A DNA stretch of 64,000 bases, taken from UBA7703 sp963667195. GTDB lineage: Bacteria; Bacillota; Clostridia; Christensenellales; CAG-138. The first letter of the stretch is position 1; every line of letters begins with the position of its first letter. Both the position numbers and the translations under genes were made by a program. Location: NCBI GenBank assembly GCA_963667195.1, contig OY762962.1, positions 1,054,001-1,118,000 of the forward strand, given 5' to 3'. The notes under the pieces are model-generated. The model did not search any database. It had not been told where the DNA came from and saw only the letters and a program-made list of their open reading frames with translations. Positions 8,007-15,988 of this stretch are shown here, one piece after another.

Positions 8007-8279
8007 ATGTTCCAAGACAAAACACTGGTATGCAAGGATTGCGGTAAGGAATTCGTCTTTACGGCCGGCGAGCAGGAGTTTTACGCGGAGAAAGGGTTCC
8101 AGAACGAGCCTGTCCGCTGCAAAGATTGCCGCTCCAGCCGCAAGACCACACGCAGCAACGACCGCGAGATGTTCGATGCGGTCTGCGCAGAGTGCGGGGC
8201 GCCCACCAAGATCCCGTTCCAACCCAGAAACGACCGTCCCGTCTACTGCAGCAACTGCTTCCAGAACCACAAGCGCTAA
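8007..8279 (+). CDS. Double zinc-ribbon protein
   Basis: A 90-aa protein with four CxxC pairs: Cys9/12, Cys38/41, Cys60/63 and Cys81/84, enough for two zinc ribbons. The second ribbon (CAECGAPTKIPF...RPVYCSNC) is a widespread Bacillota motif of unknown role, plausibly nucleic-acid or ribosome binding. AAAAGGGG lies about 10 nt before the ATG, right after the structured RNA, so it is probably expressed from the same transcript. Its function is inferred only from the cysteines. Confidence 0.85.
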   Translation: MFQDKTLVCKDCGKEFVFTAGEQEFYAEKGFQNEPVRCKDCRSSRKTTRSNDREMFDAVCAECGAPTKIPFQPRNDRPVYCSNCFQNHKR

Positions 8280-8340
8280 CGCATTCCCCTTATTCCGTTC
8301 TCGGATATAATCGGAATCAGAGTTTACAAAACGACCTGAG

Positions 8341-8370
8341 AGGCGTTTTCCGAAAGGGAGACGCCTTTTC
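8341..8370 (+). terminator. Terminator of the zinc-ribbon gene
   Basis: AGGCGT...ACGCCT hairpin with a GAAA-type loop, followed by TTTTCC. Confidence 0.75.
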
Positions 8371-8465
8371 CGATTTTTGGGGATGCGCTTCCCGCGCTTG
8401 CCAGCAAATGGCGCACGTGTTATGCTTTTCAATGTCAATCATCGAAGAAATCGAGGAAGATACAT

Positions 8466-9677
8466 ATGGAATCCGTCAAAGACCGCTTTTTGCGATATGT
8501 CAAAATCGACACCCAGTCCCAGCACCACGTGGACAAAGTCCCCAGCACCGACAAGCAGCTGGACTTAAGCCGCCTGCTGCGTGACGAGCTCATCGCCATC
8601 GGGGCAAGTGATGTTGCGCTCGATTCGCACGGGTATGTGACCGCAACGATCCCCGCGAACACGGCGAAAGTCGCACCCGTCATCGGGCTGCTTGCGCATG
8701 TGGACACCTCGGACGCGGTGACCGGCACAAATGTGAAACCCAAACTCACACCCAACTACGACGGCGGCGACATCGACATGGGCAACGGCTACACGCTCTC
8801 TCCCGCAAGCTCTCCCGCGCTCTTGCAGCACATCGGCGAGGAGATTATCTGCACGGACGGCACGACGCTGTTGGGCGCGGACGACAAGGCGGGCGTCGCG
8901 GAGATCATGACGTTTGCGGAGCGGATGCTACGCGCGGATGCGCCGGAGCACGGCAAAATCCGCATCGGCTTTACGCCGGACGAAGAGGTCGGCCGCGGCG
9001 TGGATTTGTTTGACGTTGCCGCTTTTGGAGCGGACTTCGGCTATACGATCGACGGCGGCACACTGGGCGAGATCAACTACGAGTGCTTCAACGCCGCGAG
9101 CGCGGAGATCAACATCAGCGGCGTCAGCGTGCACACCGGCAGCGCGAGAGGGCGCATGGTCAACGCGTCGCTGGTCGCGATGGAACTGCACGAGCTCCTG
9201 CCGCGCTTTGAAAACCCCGCCTGCACGGACGAGTACGAGGGCTTCTTCCACCTCGACAAGCTGGAAGGCTGCGTCGATCACGCGTATCTGTACTACATTC
9301 TCCGCGATCACGACGCGGAGAAATTCGCGCAAAAAAAGGCGCTGATGGAGAAGGCCTGCGCGTATCTCAACGAGAAATACGGCGCGGGAACGGTCTCCCT
9401 GAAGTTGGAGGATACCTATTTCAACATGAAGTCCAAGATTCCGATGGAGATCGTGGAGCAAGCACAGCGCGCGATGGAATCCGTCGGCATGAAGCCGTAC
9501 TGCGCGCCCATCCGCGGCGGCACGGACGGCTCGCGGCTCAGCTACATGGGTCTGCCCTGCCCGAACCTCTGCACCGGCGGACACAGCTTCCACGGGCGTT
9601 ATGAGTTCATCAGCACGCAGGCGATGGAAAAGGTGGTTGGGCTTCTCGAAGCGCTGATTCCCTCGTTTGTAAAGTAA
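8466..9677 (+). CDS. pepT: Peptidase T (tripeptide aminopeptidase)
   Basis: PepT is a cytoplasmic two-zinc M20 aminopeptidase releasing the N-terminal residue of tripeptides. The 403-aa product matches throughout: MESVKDRFLRYVKIDTQS at the start, the zinc site LLAHVDTSDA (about 75-85), LLGADDKAGVAEI (about 138), the catalytic Glu in FTPDEEVGRG (about 172), TIDGGTLGE and a C-terminal PIRGGTDGSRLS and TGGHSFHGRYEF. AGGAAG precedes the ATG. It stands alone between terminators. Confidence 0.97.
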   Translation: MESVKDRFLRYVKIDTQSQHHVDKVPSTDKQLDLSRLLRDELIAIGASDVALDSHGYVTATIPANTAKVAPVIGLLAHVDTSDAVTGTNVKPKLTPNYDGGDIDMGNGYTLSPASSPALLQHIGEEIICTDGTTLLGADDKAGVAEIMTFAERMLRADAPEHGKIRIGFTPDEEVGRGVDLFDVAAFGADFGYTIDGGTLGEINYECFNAASAEINISGVSVHTGSARGRMVNASLVAMELHELLPRFENPACTDEYEGFFHLDKLEGCVDHAYLYYILRDHDAEKFAQKKALMEKACAYLNEKYGAGTVSLKLEDTYFNMKSKIPMEIVEQAQRAMESVGMKPYCAPIRGGTDGSRLSYMGLPCPNLCTGGHSFHGRYEFISTQAMEKVVGLLEALIPSFVK

Positions 9678-9690
9678 AGCACCAAAAAAC

Positions 9691-9722
9691 AAAGATGCTC
9701 CTTCACGGGAGCATCTTTTTGT
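9691..9722. terminator. Bidirectional terminator pepT / 9734 gene
   Basis: AAAGATGCTCC and GGGAGCATCTTT pair around TTCAC, with T-runs on both strands. It serves convergent pepT and the small minus-strand gene. Confidence 0.85.
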
Positions 9723-9733
9723 TGAATTTGATT

Positions 9734-9961
9734 TTAAATATCCCAGTTTTTACGCGGTTGCTTTGCGCCCGGCGTCGTGTTCCGCTCGGCCTGATGCTGT
9801 TCCTCCGCCAAGCGGTAGCGAACCTGCTCCTCTTTCTCCGAGTAGGACAAGGGGCTATGCGACACCATGTTGCGGAGCACGTCTATCTTCGCCTGTGCCG
9901 CGGCCTGCTCGGGGTCGCTCCAGTCGATTGGCGCGCCGGATCGGGCACCATGATAGGACAC
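9734..9961 (-). CDS. Small hydrophilic protein
   Basis: A 75-aa charged protein, rich in Gln, Glu and Arg, with no membrane segment (central motif SHSPLSYSEKEEQVRYRLAEEQ). It begins with GTG at 9961, with GGAAG about 9 nt upstream. A consensus promoter about 50 bp upstream and a shared terminator make it a real gene despite its size. I do not recognise the family. Confidence 0.65.
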   Translation of the reverse strand: MSYHGARSGAPIDWSDPEQAAAQAKIDVLRNMVSHSPLSYSEKEEQVRYRLAEEQHQAERNTTPGAKQPRKNWDI

Positions 9962-10007
9962 GATTTGTCACTTCCGTTCCGATCAAACTTGGACTGATTG
10001 CGAGATC

Positions 10008-10036
10008 ATCATATTCCCGTGTGGGAGGGTTGTCAA
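10008..10036 (-). promoter_or_regulatory. Promoter of the 75-aa gene
   Basis: On the minus strand TTGACA (10036-10031), 17 bp, TATGAT (10013-10008). The consensus -35 and ideal spacing give strong support. Confidence 0.7.
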
Positions 10037-10098
10037 TGCGAGATCAATTGAAACGAGGCGCTTTAAGAACAAACATATTTGCGTATTTGAGCTAGTCT

Positions 10099-11424
10099 TT
10101 ATTGCGCATTGGTATTGATCAAGGGCAATATCTGCTCGATTGCCCCGGGCACCACGCTCACAATATCAATGCCGACGAACGTCGAACCACGCCGGTAGGT
10201 AAACAGCATCCCAATCACGCCGGTAGTCCCTTTTCGATCATCGAACCGATAGACGTAGCAATCTTGTCCCAAAACGGTTTCGCGGCTGAACGAGCCGTTC
10301 AGTACATCGACCTTGCCATCCTTGTCAAAGTCAAACAACCAAGGAAGAAGGGTGTCAAAGAAATCCCTGCCGGATACCGAGTCCATCCAGTTCCCGGTGG
10401 AATTCGCCGTGTAGATGAACACCATGTGCTGTATGTCTTTCTCGTAGCCGCAATACTCCAAGTCAAGATTGCCGTCCTTGAGAAAGTCCCGATATGCTTT
10501 GTTGCGCGCGTCCTCACCCGTCTCGCTCACAGTGACTTTGTTAAATTCGTCCAGCGTCTCGCGATTGTAGTATTCCCATCCAGCCGGACTGTCAAACTTC
10601 AGACCAAGGAACGCGCTGTCAAATCCTTTCTCTCCGATTTGCGGCATGCTGTAAGATTCGATGGAAGGATAGTCGCTGTATTGATAGAGGCTGTCGATCA
10701 CATCCTGCAACATTTGTTCGCTCGGGCACATCAAATTGACATATGCAAACGTGCTATCCTTCTGAACGGCAAACAGCGCGCAATAGCCGTATGCCGCATC
10801 CATGGGCAGTTCAAAGCGGGTCATCGGATGTTCGGTGTCTCCGAGCTTGATCGTATCCTTTCGAATATTCAACGCGTCGATCGTCCCGTCACTGCCAATG
10901 TCGCAAATCGAGGCAGCGTAGGCATCCACCGCTTCCTGTTCGGACAGAACCCCCGTTCCGTTATCCGAATTATCCTTGAGCAGGACGAGTATCATTTCGT
11001 TCGCGGATTTATTGTATCCAACATAATCATAGATGGTTTGTCCGTTCTTCAAGAGCGTTTGATATTCCTTTAAATACGCTTCCGCATTGCTCCCATCTGC
11101 CTTGATCATGTTTAGTAGATCGATATAGCTGCGATTGTAGGCCTTCCAACCATCGGGCAAGCGAAAGCCGAGGTCGAAATACTTGCTCAAATAGCCAGTA
11201 TCGTCACCTACACCCAATGAAAAGGAATCGACGTTCGGTTCCGGCGTTGGCGCGGGCGTCGGCGTTGGCGTGGGTGACGGTGTTGGCGTCGCGGTCGGCG
11301 TCGGACTTGGCGTCGGCGTAGGCGAAATCAGCTGCGCAAGGTCAGCGCAGCCAGTGAATGTAGCGAGCATGAATACCGCCATCACCAGCGCGATGACGGT
11401 TTTGGTTCGATTGTACGTTTGCAT
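10099..11424 (-). CDS. Lipoprotein with Pro-Thr linker and duplicated domain
   Basis: A 441-aa predicted lipoprotein. The signal peptide ends at FTGCAD (lipobox). A linker of alternating Pro-Thr/Pro-Ser follows (about 35-65), then two related domains. Domain 1 (about 70-235) contains GYLSKYFDLGFRLPDGWKAY and domain 2 (about 235-441) contains FDSAFLGLKFDSPAGWEYY, so the globular part looks duplicated. AAAGGAG precedes the ATG at 11424; an upstream frame extension to 11745 has no such support. It is the last of three related lipoprotein genes in a row and presumably acts at the outer membrane face. Role unknown. Confidence 0.85.
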   Translation of the reverse strand: MQTYNRTKTVIALVMAVFMLATFTGCADLAQLISPTPTPSPTPTATPTPSPTPTPTPAPTPEPNVDSFSLGVGDDTGYLSKYFDLGFRLPDGWKAYNRSYIDLLNMIKADGSNAEAYLKEYQTLLKNGQTIYDYVGYNKSANEMILVLLKDNSDNGTGVLSEQEAVDAYAASICDIGSDGTIDALNIRKDTIKLGDTEHPMTRFELPMDAAYGYCALFAVQKDSTFAYVNLMCPSEQMLQDVIDSLYQYSDYPSIESYSMPQIGEKGFDSAFLGLKFDSPAGWEYYNRETLDEFNKVTVSETGEDARNKAYRDFLKDGNLDLEYCGYEKDIQHMVFIYTANSTGNWMDSVSGRDFFDTLLPWLFDFDKDGKVDVLNGSFSRETVLGQDCYVYRFDDRKGTTGVIGMLFTYRRGSTFVGIDIVSVVPGAIEQILPLINTNAQ

Positions 11425-11504
11425 TTTTTCTCCTTTGATATGACAAGCTGCAGGCGATGCTGCCGCCCTGCACGCTTGCGCAAGGCGGCAACCGCCATGA
11501 TGGA

Positions 11505-12272
11505 TTATTTCACCACGTAGAAGGTCTTGAGAATTCCGTCGATGGTCGCGGGATCGACGGCGTCGATGATGATCATCGCAAACGTTGTGCCCTGTTTGAG
11601 CACGAAGAACGCGCCGTTCATCTGCTTGCCGTTCGACTTCATGTCGTAGCGGTAGACGGGATGCTCCGTGCCGAGCAGATCGGTCACGACGAGCTTGAGG
11701 TTCTTCGCGTCGGATTTTGAATCGCCGTTGTAATCCGTCGCCCAAGTTTGCATCGCCTGCATGACCGCAAACTCGGTGTGCTGTGCCGATCCTTCGGAAG
11801 TGTAATCCAGCAAAATGATCATCATGTAATCATCGCCTTCATACGGCATCGCATAGAGATCATACACGAGCTTGCCCTGTTTGAGCATGTCGATGTATTC
11901 CTGAGTGATCACGGACGTGCTCTTTCCCGTCGTGTCGATTTCGTTCACGAGGTTCATCTGGTCCGGCGTATAGAGATACCAGTTATTCGGCGCGGGAAAT
12001 CCGAAGCGGAAGTAGCTGTTGTAGTAACCATTCGGCCCGCCAAAGCCGAGCTTGAGAGAATCGACCGTCACCGCCGGAGTCGGACTCGGCGTAGGGCTCG
12101 GTGTGGGCGTGGGTGTCGGTGTCGGCGTCGGCGTCGGGGTCGGCGTCGCGGTCGGGGTTGCGGTCGGCGTCGGCGTTGGCGAAATTGCCTGCATGATCTC
12201 CGCGCAGGCGGTAAGCGACAGCATGCTCGCGAGCGCGAGCAGCAGCGCGATCGATCGGGTCAAGCGTTTCAT
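11505..12272 (-). CDS. Lipoprotein with Pro-Thr linker (paralogue)
   Basis: A 255-aa predicted lipoprotein with lipobox LTACAE, a long alternating Thr-Pro linker (about 33-66) and one domain that starts SLKLGFGGPNGYYNSYFRFGFPAPNNWYLY. The same pattern of Gly, Tyr-Phe and Pro-x-x-Trp occurs in both neighbours, so the three are paralogues. GAGGAG lies 8 nt before the ATG at 12272. Probably cotranscribed with the genes on both sides. Role unknown. Confidence 0.85.
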   Translation of the reverse strand: MKRLTRSIALLLALASMLSLTACAEIMQAISPTPTPTATPTATPTPTPTPTPTPTPTPSPTPSPTPAVTVDSLKLGFGGPNGYYNSYFRFGFPAPNNWYLYTPDQMNLVNEIDTTGKSTSVITQEYIDMLKQGKLVYDLYAMPYEGDDYMMIILLDYTSEGSAQHTEFAVMQAMQTWATDYNGDSKSDAKNLKLVVTDLLGTEHPVYRYDMKSNGKQMNGAFFVLKQGTTFAMIIIDAVDPATIDGILKTFYVVK

Positions 12273-12309
12273 ACGTTCTCCTCTATCTTTCTCGTTCAAA
12301 AGCCACAGA

Positions 12310-13053
12310 TCACGCTGTCATCGGCTGGAACATCGCGAGGAGCTCCGCCGTGTGATCCACGCCGACGGAGCTGACGTAGACGTTCATCATATAATCACCC
12401 TGTTGGAAGATGACCTGCGCGTCATACGTCGTGTATCCGCCGCTGTCGTAAGAGAAGAACCAACAGGACTGCTCTTTTCCAAGGAACATCGTCGTGGTGT
12501 GCTCGTCGCGCACGATCTCGGCTCCGGCACCGGTGAGCGCCTCGCGGATCAGCTTGATGTTCGCTTCGTGATAGTCCGCAACGCTGCTAAACGCTGTCAT
12601 CGCGTTCTTCGCGTCGCTGACGATAACGCTGATCTCCGCAAGCCCCGTGTTTAGGTGCGCGCTGTACTCCTGAACCGGCAGACCCTTCGGCAGATAATCG
12701 AGGTATTCCGACTGGCGCAGATCCTTGGGAATCTCCATCGGGAAGCTGCTGAGGGTGTCCAGCTCGGCACTGGTGGCCACAAACCATTTGTCGTTGAGAT
12801 CGATTTTCATGTTGAAATACTCGTTTTGATAGGATAAACCCGTGCTCAATCCAAATGTGATCGGGTAGATTTCACGATAGGGTGTGGGGCTCGGCGTGGG
12901 CTCCGGCGTCGGCGTTGGCGCAAGGGTTGGCGTCGCCGTCGGCGTCGCGGTCGGCGTGGGTTCGATGATTGCCGTGATGCTTTGACAAGAGACAAGCGTG
13001 AACCCTGTGAGAATACACAACAGTAATGCGATGATTCTTTTTCGAAGCTGCAT
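12310..13053 (-). CDS. Lipoprotein with Pro-Thr linker (paralogue, first in cluster)
   Basis: A 247-aa predicted lipoprotein with lipobox LVSCQS, a Pro-Thr linker (about 32-58) and a single domain with the shared pattern ITFGLSTGLSYQNEYFNMKIDLNDKWF. GGGAGG lies 6 nt before the ATG at 13053. It is most divergent from the other two and is probably the promoter-proximal gene. Role unknown. Confidence 0.85.
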   Translation of the reverse strand: MQLRKRIIALLLCILTGFTLVSCQSITAIIEPTPTATPTATPTLAPTPTPEPTPSPTPYREIYPITFGLSTGLSYQNEYFNMKIDLNDKWFVATSAELDTLSSFPMEIPKDLRQSEYLDYLPKGLPVQEYSAHLNTGLAEISVIVSDAKNAMTAFSSVADYHEANIKLIREALTGAGAEIVRDEHTTTMFLGKEQSCWFFSYDSGGYTTYDAQVIFQQGDYMMNVYVSSVGVDHTAELLAMFQPMTA

Positions 13054-13078
13054 AGTGCCTCCCGGACGCGTTTTCTCC

Positions 13079-13107
13079 ACTTTAGCACAGTAAAACGGTA
13101 TATACAA
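13079..13107 (-). promoter_or_regulatory. Candidate promoter of the lipoprotein cluster
   Basis: On the minus strand TTGTAT (13107-13102), 17 bp, TAAAGT (13084-13079), about 25 nt before the first lipoprotein start. Confidence 0.45.
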
Positions 13108-13193
13108 GTAAAATAACAGCGCTGTGTATAATATTCTATTGCACAATATCCCGGCGCTTCTCCGCCGCCAACGCGCCTGTACTGTGCGTACAC

Positions 13194-13268
13194 AAAAAAA
13201 GCTCCCCCAAATGGAGGAGTTTTGCTGGTAGCGTTGGGTCGCGTTACGCGAATGCGTGATAGATGGCC
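13194..13268 (-). pseudogene. Displaced lysC 3' tail with terminator
   Basis: These 75 bp match 14545-14619 with six differences by eye. They carry the last codons of aspartate kinase (Ala-Ile-Tyr-His-Ala-Phe-Ala-stop, one synonymous change), the spacer after the stop, and the hairpin terminator (13194-13226). The tail starts 9 bp after the stop of the Fic gene and now provides that gene's terminator. Confidence 0.85.
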
Positions 13269-13277
13269 GCCCTTACG

Positions 13278-14432
13278 TTATCGCTTTTGGGGTTGCCCGT
13301 TTGCTGAAAACAAAGCATCCGGGTTGATTCCAACGAAGGTCTTCATGATATCATAGTTGACCGAGACGATCTTGTCCCGAGACAATAACAGGTTCATCTC
13401 TTTCAGCTCGTCGAGATCTCTCCGAATCGTGCGCTCGCTTTTTACCGAGGCGTAGATGGACTTTGCCAATACATCTGTTCTCTTTAGTATTGCGCTTTCT
13501 TCGATTCTTAAGTCAAACTTCATCATTACACTGATCAATGCGTGCTGCCTTTGCGAGATTTCTTTGGTCTGAAATTTTTCTTCCACATAGTTCATAAAGC
13601 AAATGCGCGAATACTCCTGCATCACCTTGTCGAAATTCGCTTGCAGTTCGGAGCAAAATCCGTTGAGCGAGAACAAGACGAAACGCTGCAAGTTACCATT
13701 GTACTTGAATCTTGCTTCATCCAGTTGCGAAAAATACTCATCTCTGTTCTTATAGTAGAAATTTGACAGTGAAAAGAAGCTTGCCTTGTTGTAATTGCTG
13801 TTGTACAGAATACAGTCTTCCAGCATTCTGGACGTTCTGCCGTTTCCATCGGAAAACGGATGGATCGTAACAAGATAGAAATGCGCAACCACTGCGCGGA
13901 TCAACTCTCCCCACCCTTTGACGGTGTCTGAATTGATATATTGAATAAACGCTCGCATCTGCTCTGGAATGTGCTCAAACCGTTCTCCTTCAAAGTTATG
14001 CCCGACTTTGATCTTCTGCAATCGATACTGCCCGGGGACATTATCGTTCTGTTTCAAACTGTCAGTGAGGATTGCATGGAGCTTCTTGATCATTTCTTCT
14101 GTAACGCAGCACTCGCCCGCACCAATCTTCTCGTCGATGATCGCGCGAAGTGCGCGATATGCGTTATAGGTCTCTCTCTCCTCGGAATCCCTTGGCGTTT
14201 GTCCGCGAATGATATCCTCAACCGCTTCCTCCGAAAGCGTATTGCCCTCAATCCCAGTCGTTCCTTTTACCTGATGAATAATCTGCAGCCGATTCAGCTC
14301 CGTGTGGAGGCGCACGGTCAGCGGCGCCTTTGACAGGGCATCCTTCAACGTATCGATTCTCGCATTTAGAGCCGCGAGCTCTGGATCGAGAAGATCGATT
14401 CCCGCATCATACTTTATCTTCCAATATGACAT
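13278..14432 (-). CDS. Fic family protein (class II-type)
   Basis: Fic enzymes transfer AMP or related groups onto target hydroxyls. The 384-aa protein has an inhibitory-helix motif TTGIEGNTL near residue 58 in the N-terminal part and the catalytic loop HPFSDGNGRTSR near residue 190. A C-terminal winged-helix-like segment (about 300-360) follows. Both motifs are intact, so an active, self-inhibited AMP-transferase is likely. The ATG at 14432 is preferred over GTG 14444 because GGAG is correctly spaced only from the ATG. It is AT-richer than its neighbours and sits between the intact and displaced ends of lysC, which suggests transfer. Confidence 0.88.
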   Translation of the reverse strand: MSYWKIKYDAGIDLLDPELAALNARIDTLKDALSKAPLTVRLHTELNRLQIIHQVKGTTGIEGNTLSEEAVEDIIRGQTPRDSEERETYNAYRALRAIIDEKIGAGECCVTEEMIKKLHAILTDSLKQNDNVPGQYRLQKIKVGHNFEGERFEHIPEQMRAFIQYINSDTVKGWGELIRAVVAHFYLVTIHPFSDGNGRTSRMLEDCILYNSNYNKASFFSLSNFYYKNRDEYFSQLDEARFKYNGNLQRFVLFSLNGFCSELQANFDKVMQEYSRICFMNYVEEKFQTKEISQRQHALISVMMKFDLRIEESAILKRTDVLAKSIYASVKSERTIRRDLDELKEMNLLLSRDKIVSVNYDIMKTFVGINPDALFSANGQPQKR

Positions 14433-14480
14433 TGTTTTTGTCACTCCACTATTTTAATATTTTTCAATAATTACAAGCGT

Positions 14481-14509
14481 TTTATATAAATTACATTACA
14501 TTTTGTCAA
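14481..14509 (-). promoter_or_regulatory. Promoter of the Fic gene
   Basis: On the minus strand TTGACA (14509-14504), 17 bp, TATAAA (14486-14481), in an AT-rich stretch. A second TTGACA lies just upstream. Confidence 0.7.
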
Positions 14510-14544
14510 TATATTTGTCAACACATTATGCACAACAATTTTGC

Positions 14545-14576
14545 AAAAAAAGCTCCTCCGAATGGAGGAGCTTTGC
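14545..14576 (-). terminator. Terminator of lysC
   Basis: AAAGCTCCTCC and GGAGGAGCTTT pair around ATTC and are followed by a T-run on the minus strand. Confidence 0.85.
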
Positions 14577-14594
14577 AGGTTGCGTTGGGTCGCG

Positions 14595-15911
14595 TTACGC
14601 GAACGCGTGATAGATGGCCTTGACCGCGGTGTTTAGGTCGTCGTTTTCGATGCCGACGATGATGTTCATCTCAGATGAACCCTGGTCGATCATGCGGACG
14701 TTGACGCCCGCCTCATAGAGCGAACCAAAGAGCCGCGCCGCGACGCCGAGCGAGCGAATCATGCCCTTGCCAACCGTGGCGACGAGCGCCATGTTGGAAT
14801 GCACCTCGATGCTCTGCGGCTCGCAGTCCCGCTGAATCTCGCGCAGCACCTGCTCGAGGTGTTCCTTGAGCTTGGTCTCCTGAATCACGAGGCTCATGGT
14901 GTCGATGCCGCTGGGCACATGCTCAAAGGAGATGTTGTAGCGATCCAGCACGCGCAGCAGGCGGTAGCCGAAGCCGACCTCGTTGTGCATGTTGTCCTTA
15001 TACACGGTGATGACCGTGAATCCCTTGCGGCCGGCCACGCCGGTGAGCACGCCCTCGCGTTTGTAATACTTGAGGAACGCATCCGGAATGACCATCGTGC
15101 CCTCGTCCTCCGGGCGGTTGGTGTTGCGCACATTGATCGGAATCTGCGCGCGGCGAACCGGGAAGATCGAATCCTCGTGCAGAACGGTCGCACCCATGTA
15201 GCTCAGCTCCCGCAGCTCGGAATACGTCACAACCGAGATGACCTTGGGGTTTTCGACGATGCGCGGGTCCGCCATGAGAAATCCGCTCACGTCGGTCCAG
15301 TTTTCGTAGACGTCCGCCTGCACCGCGCGCGCCACAATTGCGCCCGTGATGTCGCTGCCGCCGCGGGAAAAGGTCTTGATGCTGCCGTCGCGCTTTCTGC
15401 CGTAGAAGCCGGGCACGACGACGTTCTGCGTTTCCGCGAGCTTTTGCGTCCACTTCTGCGTGGTCTCGTCGTCATAGGTGCCGTCCGCGTGGAAGCTGAC
15501 AAGCTCCGCCGCGTCGTAGAAATCAAACCCCAGATAGTCCGCAAGCAGAAGCCCGCTGAGGTATTCTCCGCGGCTCGCGATATAGTCCTCGCTGGCGCCG
15601 GAGAGGATGTTTTTCTTGATCGCCGCGAGTTCCAGCGAGATATTGGTCTTTAACCCCAGCTCTTTTTCGATGCCGACGTAGCGCTCCGTGATCTGCTCAT
15701 ACGTGTCGTCAAACGAAAGGCCGTTGGAGTTTTTTGCATAGCAAAGATACAGCAGGTCGGTAATCTTCTCATCGCCGGGGAAACGTTTGCCCGGCGCGGA
15801 GGGTACGACGTACTTACGCGCCTTGTCGGCCAGAATGATATTCTTGACCTTTGTGAAGTTCTCGGCGTTGCAGAGGCTGGTTCCGCCGAATTTGACTGTT
15901 TTGACCGCCAT
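14595..15911 (-). CDS. lysC: Aspartate kinase
   Basis: Aspartate kinase phosphorylates aspartate at the start of lysine, threonine and methionine synthesis. The 438-aa product begins with the signature VKFGGTSLCNAENF, has the kinase motifs FSRGGSDITGAIVA and WTDVSGFLMADPRIV, and ends with two ACT-type regulatory segments (about 300-438; NEVGFGYRLLRVLDRYNISFEH and GKGMIRSLGVAARLFGSL). The 77-bp upstream gap is too short for a lysine riboswitch, and none is seen. The extreme 3' end is duplicated downstream past the Fic gene. Confidence 0.95.
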   Translation of the reverse strand: MAVKTVKFGGTSLCNAENFTKVKNIILADKARKYVVPSAPGKRFPGDEKITDLLYLCYAKNSNGLSFDDTYEQITERYVGIEKELGLKTNISLELAAIKKNILSGASEDYIASRGEYLSGLLLADYLGFDFYDAAELVSFHADGTYDDETTQKWTQKLAETQNVVVPGFYGRKRDGSIKTFSRGGSDITGAIVARAVQADVYENWTDVSGFLMADPRIVENPKVISVVTYSELRELSYMGATVLHEDSIFPVRRAQIPINVRNTNRPEDEGTMVIPDAFLKYYKREGVLTGVAGRKGFTVITVYKDNMHNEVGFGYRLLRVLDRYNISFEHVPSGIDTMSLVIQETKLKEHLEQVLREIQRDCEPQSIEVHSNMALVATVGKGMIRSLGVAARLFGSLYEAGVNVRMIDQGSSEMNIIVGIENDDLNTAVKAIYHAFA

Positions 15912-15988
15912 TGGTGTTCCCCCGTTTCTATGTTATGGCAATAGGACAAAAATCCCTACCGCCATGAGATACCAATCTGTGTGATTGC

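Noticed and set aside
12070..12180. Dense short repeats resembling a repeat array or CRISPR
   Set aside because: They encode the Thr-Pro linker of a lipoprotein in frame, with no spacers or conserved repeat units.
13194..14619. Integrative element with attachment sites
   Set aside because: Direct repeats are present, but there is no integrase, no tRNA target, and similar tail copies occur without cargo, so I report displaced tails instead.
15912..15988. Lysine riboswitch before lysC
   Set aside because: The spacer is only 77 bp and shows no matching structure.
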